A program made the translations under genes and the position numbers. From NCBI GenBank assembly GCA_022838965.1, contig JALHDK010000082.1, forward strand, positions 1 through 8,298: a stretch of DNA of 8,298 nt, in the 5' to 3' direction. This stretch comes from Actinomycetales bacterium (lineage in GTDB: Bacteria > Actinomycetota > Actinomycetes > Actinomycetales > Actinomycetaceae). Positions 1 through 6,600 of the stretch are shown one piece after another. Each line of letters opens with the position of its first letter. Positions within the stretch are counted from its first letter, which is position 1. Under the pieces are notes generated by a model that searched no databases, was not told where the DNA came from, and was given only the letters and a program-made list of their open reading frames with translations.

Positions 1-699
1 GTGTCCGCCTGGCCGTCGAGGGTGAGGGTGTGGCCGGCGGCCACGTTCATGGTCTGGAGGTAGAAGACGACGAAGCGGTCCTCGCCGTCGTCGGCGGGCG
101 GGACGGGGTCGGTGCTCGTGGGCGGGACGTTGCCGCCGTACGCGCGGGTCTGGGAGCCGAGGTGGATGTAGCCGGCGCTGCCAAGCGTGGTGCCCATCGC
201 GAGGCCGCTCGGGTCGCCGAACTGGACGGTGTCGGCGTCGGTGTTGCCCCAGATCTCGGTCAGGCGCGGCGGGCTGTTAGACCCGTTGACGAGGTAGCCC
301 GCGGTGATGTCCCCGCGGAAGACCATGGTGGAGCCGTAGCCCGGGTCGAGGTTCTCCCAGTCGCCGTACACGTCGATCTCGGACGTGGCCCAGATCCGGC
401 TGTTCTGGTGGGTGTCGATGTTGTCGCCCACCCGGAGGAGCACATTGCCGCTCGCCGGCATCGTGCCGGCTGCACCGACGTAGCCGTTGCCGATGGTGCG
501 GGCCAGGTCGGCGCCGCTCTCGGCGAACCGCACCTGGCCCAGCTCCACGAGGTACAGGTGCTCGTCGAGGTCGGCGCTCTCGCGGACGGTGAGTCGGATG
601 TTGCCGTTCTCGGCGTGGGCCATGACGAGGCGCAGGAACCCGTCGGTCTCGGTGAGGTGGATCGAGGTGGACGCCTCGAGGCCGACGTCGTCCGTGGCG
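1..699 (-). other. Downstream 'GDNI...YGDW...WGNTDADT...DGQ' region, running off the left edge
   Basis: The last visible 233 codons read through STSIHLTETDGFLRL, then GNIRLTVRESADLDEHLYLV and SGNVLLRVGDNIDTHQNSRI (about 459-400). Next come SEIDVYGDWENLDPGYGST (about 387-331), RLTEIWGNTDADTVQFGD (about 269-216), TTLGSAGYIHLGSQTRAYGG, a Pro/Asp-rich linker (PPTSTDPVPPADDGEDR) and FVVFYLQTMNVAAGHTLTLD-GQAD at the edge. This order, with a 'GNTDADT-x-x-FGD' strand and a 'DGEDRF ... LQ-M ... TL-x-LDGQ' module, resembles the repeated calcium-binding-like modules of LEPR-XLL-type giant proteins as I remember them, where several more copies follow. The frame is open to position 1, so the gene continues to the left. 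Function is inferred as surface-exposed and structural. Confidence 0.75.
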
Positions 700-3600
700 A
701 GCGCCCCCGCGATGGTGGAGTCGATCTCCAGGTCGTTGAGGCCGTCCGGGCTGCCGATGCTGCCGCCGTTCGCGTCGAGGTCGATGCTGCGGGCGCGGAT
801 GTTCCACTCGTCGTCGCCCGCACCGTCCTCGCGGGCGTCCACGATCGAGCCGTTGACGGTCCGCAGCGAGACGTGGGAGGTCGTTTCGATCGTGTCCACC
901 TGCAGGGTGCCATCGGTCTCGTACAGGAAGATGCCGGCCGTGGACGCCGCGGTGACGTCGTGGGCGTTGAGGACGCCGATCGTCTCGCCGGTGCCGTTCT
1001 GGACGTCGACGTCGATCTCCAGCCAGTTCGTCGGCGCGCCGATTCCGCCGGTCACGCCGCCGAGGCCGGCGTACAGGGTGATGTTGACGCCGCGGACGTC
1101 GGTCTTGTGGACACCCGGCGCGGCCAGGGCGAACGCAGTGAACGGGTCGGGGGTCGTGAGGGACACGGCGTCGGCCTCGGCGTCGACGATGCTGGTCAGC
1201 GCCCAGAGGGTGATGTCACCGGCGGAGGAGGCGACGACGTCGACACGCAGGTCTCCCAGCCGCTCCTCGAGGTTGACGTAGCCGGTGGTGACCATGAGCA
1301 CGGATCCGATGCCGTCGGCGTTCGCATCGGTGTCGACGATGCCGGTGTACGTCACGTCGCCGCTGGTCAGGTGCTGCAGCGCGATGCGGTCGCCCGCGGT
1401 GAGGTACGCCGTCCCGCCGGTGGGCCGGTCGCCGGGCTCGGGGTCGGTGAAGTCGTCCGCGGAAGCGGCGAACAGGTAGTGCGCCGTGACCGCAGTGGTG
1501 CCGGTGGCGCCGGAGCCGAGCTCGTACCATCCGGCTGTGCTGTCCGGGCGGAAGAACGCGCCGTAGTACTGGGGGCTGAACTGGGGGTACGTGCTGGAGA
1601 CCCAACCCGCCTGCTTGTACACCCGGACGGTGCCGGTGGACGGGGGCGCGGTCCGGTCGTAGCTGTCACCGATCACCATGTCGATGTCGCCACCCGCGGT
1701 GATGGGGCCGAGCGCGATCACGAACGCGTCGGCGGCCCGGCGGGTCGCGTCCGCGGCCCGGTGGGAGGCCAGGTCGAGGACCACGTCGCCGGCGGCGTCG
1801 GCGGTGATCGCAATGGACCGCGTGATCGGGGTCTTGCCCTCCGTGTACGTGCCGGACGAGACGTGGCGGAGCGGGTCGCTGGCCGGAGGGACGCCGTCGT
1901 CGGTGTAGTCGGACTCGATCAGCTGGACGTTGATCGGCACGCGGCCCATGCCCACGGACGTGTGGGAGCCGATCGACCCGAGCGGCGCATCGAGGTCGAG
2001 GACGTTGGTGCGGATGAGCTGGTCCGTGCCGGCGGAGTTCTCGATGTCACCGCGCTCGGCGGTGATGATCGTGCTGCCGATGGGGTTGTCGATCACGCCG
2101 GCGAGGATGATGTCCCAGTCCGTGCCGCTGGCCTGGGCGGCGTGGATCGTGACCACCGTCTCCAGGTAGGTGTGGACGATCGCGAAGTCGAACGTCGCGA
2201 AATACGTGGGGCTGACGTTGGTCACGCGGAACGTGGCGTTGTCGTTGTTCGGCACCCACTGGACGTTGATGAGGATCTCGTTCGTGGCGGCCGCCTTCAC
2301 CACCGCGATGTCATCGATGACGATGTCGTGCGCGGACTCGTTGACGATCGTGACGTACTCCCACGTCTCGAGGTAGTCGAAGATCGCCGCGTTGCCCCAG
2401 ATCCGGCCCACCTCCGCGATGCCGATCGGACGGTCGGCCGTGAACACGGCACGCGAGGCGAAGTCGTTGACGATCGGATCGAGCACGATGGTCCCTGCGC
2501 CCACGGTGCCGCCGAGGACCAGCGGCGAGCCCTGCCCGTCGCGTCCGGTGATGTTCACGAGCTCGGTGATCCGTCCGGAGGCGTCGATGCGGAGGGACGG
2601 GTTCGGCTCGCCCGGGAACACGGTCGTCGACTCCCAGTCGATGTCCCGGTAGACGTGCTTGTCCTCGGAGCCGCCCTTGTTGCCGATGTCGATCCACGCG
2701 GCATCGCGGTCGCGGCGCCGGCTGATGGAGGGGGTGCCGCCGAGGGCGTTGACGAACAGGTTCGTTGTCGTGATGAGCGCGTTCTTCTCGCCGGTCACGA
2801 GCGCCGTCACGTCGACGTCGTAGGTGGCCCACGAGTCCGTGTCGGCGCCGGCGCACGAGCAGCTGGCGTCGGAGAAGCAGAACACGCTCAGCCGGCTGAG
2901 CTTCGCCTCGAAGGTGGTGTCCACCGCTGCGGTGAACCGTGCCAGGCTCTTGATGTCGACCCGGGTGATGCCCCGGACCTTGGCGTAGGCGAAGGCGTCG
3001 GAGTCCGCCCCCGCCGCGGTGGCATCGGTCTCCGCCTTGGCGCGCGCCGTGGCGGACGTCTCGGCGGTTGCCCGGATGGTGGCGGCCTCGACGACGGCAG
3101 TGGACCCGAACCGCACCGTGGTCTCGCTGTTGTTGAGGCCGAGGAACGAGCCCAACGTCTTGTTGTCGCGATCGTCGTTGGCGTTGGCGTTCGCTCCGAA
3201 TCCCCCGATGTCCGACTTCGACTCGGCGTTGACGTCCGCTTCGGTGAGGGCCCGGACGAGCGCGGTGCCGGCGGCCACGAGGTGGCCGTTGATCTCGGTG
3301 ACGGTCCGGTAGTTGGCGGTGGCCTTGGTCTTGGCGTGGCCGCCCGCGCCGAACCCGGCGGCGTTGGTGGAGGCGTACGCGTCGACGTCGCTCACGGTCC
3401 TGGCGCGCACCTCCAGCGTGCCGTGCGAGGTCACCAGCGCCCCGGCCTCCACCGTGAGCGTGCTGTTGTTCTGCCCGGAGGCCTCGGCGTAGGGGTTGCC
3501 GACGGCGATGGCGCCGACCCCGAGGCTGTCGATGGTGGAGTTGACGTCGATCCGGGAGTGCGTGAGCAGTTCGACCGTGCCACCCTCGAGGACCGCCCCG

Positions 3601-6600
3601 TTCTTGACGGTGAGGGTGGTGGTGACGGTCACCGACGTCCTGGCCGTGGAGTTCTCCACGCTGACCGCACCGCCCGACGACGACGCGGTGGTGGCCGTGA
3701 CCTCGGCGTCGCCGGAGGTGGCGTCGCCGAGAGCGCTCAGGCCACTGAGGCCGGTGAAGGACCCGAGCGGGGTGGTGCCGGGAGCGGTGAGGTCATGGAC
3801 CAGGGTGAAGGTACCGACTCCGGTCTTGGCTGTGAGGTCGATGCCCTCGTAGGTGAAGACGTGCCCGCTGCCGTTGACGGGGAGCCACCAGCCAAGGCCC
3901 GGCTTGATGCTCTGCCACCGTCGGACGTACGAGCCGGCCGCGTCGGTGGTTCCCAGGTCGACCACCGTGGACGCGCTGGTGGAGGCGCCCAGCTTGAAAG
4001 TGGTGGCGGTCGCCTCCGTCACGTAGTAGGTCTGGCCGTTCACCAATCCGACGATCGGGCTGTTCCAGATGCTCGCGATGGTGTGGAGGGCGCTCCCCTC
4101 CTCCTCGGGATAGATGCTGATGAAGAGCTGGTCGATGTAGTCCTCGTCACCCGCCTCCTCGCCCCCGGCGTCGAGCAGGCAGTAGGAGTAGGGGTAGTCG
4201 TCGCCGCGCGCATTGCAGATGTTGACGGCCAGCTTCAGGTGCGTGGAGTCGATCACGAAGGCGGTGTAGACCGTGCCCGGGGTCAGGCCCGTCAGCACGT
4301 GACTGCCGGCCTTGTCGTAGTACACCGCCTGGAAGGACGAGAACCCGTGCGCGGTGGCCGTCTCGATCGTCTGGTGGTCCGAGCCGATCGAGACGATCTC
4401 GATCCCCGCGGGCGCGTGGTAGACCACCGGGGTGTCGTTCGCGTAGCCGTGTGCCGTGGAGGTGGTGATGGTGTCTGTGGCGGCGTCCACCGCGCTCGAC
4501 GTCGCGCTGCCGCCGGTCCCGGGGAGCCGCAGCTTGATCGAGTACGTGTCCACCACGAACACCTCGTACTGGGCCCCGGAGTCGAGCCCGGTGATGGTCC
4601 CGCCGGAGGCGTGGAAGCGGACGAGGTCCCCGGTGACGAAGGTGTGCGGCTTGGTGAACGTGATCGTGTCGGCGCTGAGGTTCACGTTGGCAGGCCCGAA
4701 CAGGGCACCCAGGTACACCGAGTAGGCGTCCTTCCGGATGACGCTGTAGGCACGCCCGTTCTCCAGTCCACAGCACTCGCCCGTGTAGGTGATGACCTGG
4801 CCGGTGCTCAGCAGGTGCGCGAATGAGGTGGTGCTCCCGGCGACCGTGAAGGTGAGGTAGTTGCCGGTCGGTCCGTCACTGGCGTCGACGCTCTTGACTG
4901 TCCCGTCGCTGACGTTGGGGTTGAAGGTGACCGGGCTGTGCTGGGCCAGCAGCCTCAGCGTGCCACCCGCGCGGAGCAGGTTCGTGTTGTTGATGGTCAC
5001 CGCGACCGTGGGCCTCGTGACGCCCCCCTCGACCTGCTGGGTCACGATGGCTTCCGAGGTGAAGCTGCTGACCGCGACGGCGGCGCCGCCCGCGCCGGAC
5101 GCCAGCGAGTCCGCGTCGGACTCCTGGATGCCCTGGATCGTGATGTTCCCGTCCGCGTTGATCCACACCGCGCTCGTGCTGTCGCTCCCGATGTTCACGG
5201 CGAGCTCCGGGCTGGTGGTGGCCTTGGCGGTGCCACTGGTGACGGTGACCGCACCGCCGCCGGAGGTGCTCATCGTGGCGCGGCTGCTGGCCTCGCCGAG
5301 CGCGGAAGCCGTGAGCGCGCCGGACACGTTGATGACCGTGGTCAGGTCCCCGAGGGTGAGGAAGACGTTCGGGGTGGCTTCGGTGTCGGACGATCCGCTG
5401 CTCACGGAGACGAGCCCACCGCCCGTGCTGGCGACGGAGCCCACCGCCTCGGCGCGCTCGTAGGCCGTCACCTCGAGGTTGACGGCACCGGCGGTGGCGG
5501 TGGTGCCGATGTCCCCGAAGAAGGTCGCCGTCGTCGTGCCCGCGGCCGTGGGCCGCGTGCGGGCGGTGCTGACCCTCACCAGCCCGCCGCTGGAGCTGTT
5601 GATCGTGCCGACGGCGCGGACGTACGCGAGGCTGCTGAGCCGCACGGTCCCGGACGGCGCGGAGAAGGTCGAACCCGCAGCGGCCGTCACCGCTGTCGTC
5701 GGGTTCGCGGTGGCCGTGGCGTCGGAGGTCGAGACCGCCGCCAGTCCGGCGATGGCGAGGTTGTTCGAGTTCGCGCTCGTCAGGTACGTGGTGCGGGGGT
5801 CCGTCCCGGTGTGGTTGCCGGGCAGTGAGCGCGACGAGCCCGCTCGACCTCAGGGTGGTCAGCGAGGCGCCGGCGGCCACCTCGGCGGTGATGGTGGGAG
5901 CGTGGCTCGCCGTCGCCTCGGCTGCGGCGATGGTGACGCCGGCCGCTGCCTGGGCGCCGGAACCGGTGGCGTGGGTGGAGCCGATGAACTCGGCCAGCAC
6001 GCTGATGTCCCCGGCGGTGGAGGTCAGCGCGGAGTGGTTCCCCACCCGGGCGAGCACCGTGGCGGACTGGGTCGCCAGCGAGCGCGTGCTGCCCCCACTG
6101 GCGGCGATCGAGAAGCTCGTGAGCTTCGGCGAGGTGACCACGGTCGAGGTGAGAGTCGCCGAGGCGGAGATGCCGGTGGTCCCGCTCACGGTCGTCGGGG
6201 TGTCGTCGGAGCCCGTCAGCCCCGCTCCCGGGCCGATCCAGACCGAGACCGCGCCGCTGTCCGTCGCGATGGCCTTGATGACGTTGGCGGACACGAGGCC
6301 GGCGATCGACGTGGTGCCGATGTCGGACCGGGCGGTGTGGGTGGCGGTCGCGGAGAGGGTGACAGATCCAGCGGTCACCTGCGCGGCGTCGTCGATCGCG
6401 CTCCGCGTCCGGGCCGTCACGAGGGACTTCGCCTCAAGCAGCTGAACGCTGACGCCCAGGGAGCCGGCGCCGCCGCTGATGGCCGGCGTGGCCTTCGACG
6501 TCCCGGTCGCCGTCACCGTGAGCGCTCCCGTGAGGGTCAGGATGGCACCGGAACCGACGATCGCCTCCGTGTCGTGACCCGCGGTGGCGGTGGTCTGGGA

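Noticed and set aside
260..913. Minus-strand reading frames at 260-913 and 277-807
   Set aside because: Both are in the wrong minus-strand phases. They give Arg/Pro/Thr/Ser-rich low-complexity products, whereas the third phase over the same bases gives the WGNTDADT...DGQ region.
4147..4776. Minus-strand reading frame of 209 codons, His/Arg-rich
   Set aside because: It is out of phase with the modular block, and its His and Arg runs are typical of shifted reading of GC-rich DNA.
30..4826. Very long plus-strand reading frame (about 1,600 codons)
   Set aside because: It is codon-aligned antisense to the real minus-strand frame. Because sense codons here nearly always end in C or G, the antisense codons start with G or C, which explains its Val/Ala/Gly/Asp/Arg-rich product with no recognisable domain. 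It stays open only because TTA, CTA and TCA are almost absent from the sense strand, and it ends at 4824-4826 where the sense gene uses a TCA serine.
4876..5819. Continuation of the shifted minus-strand frame below the second frameshift, to the stop at 4876-4878
   Set aside because: The product becomes His/Arg/Pro/Gln-rich and loses the repeat pattern, while the neighbouring frame carries clear GGG-x-V-x-V repeats over the same bases.
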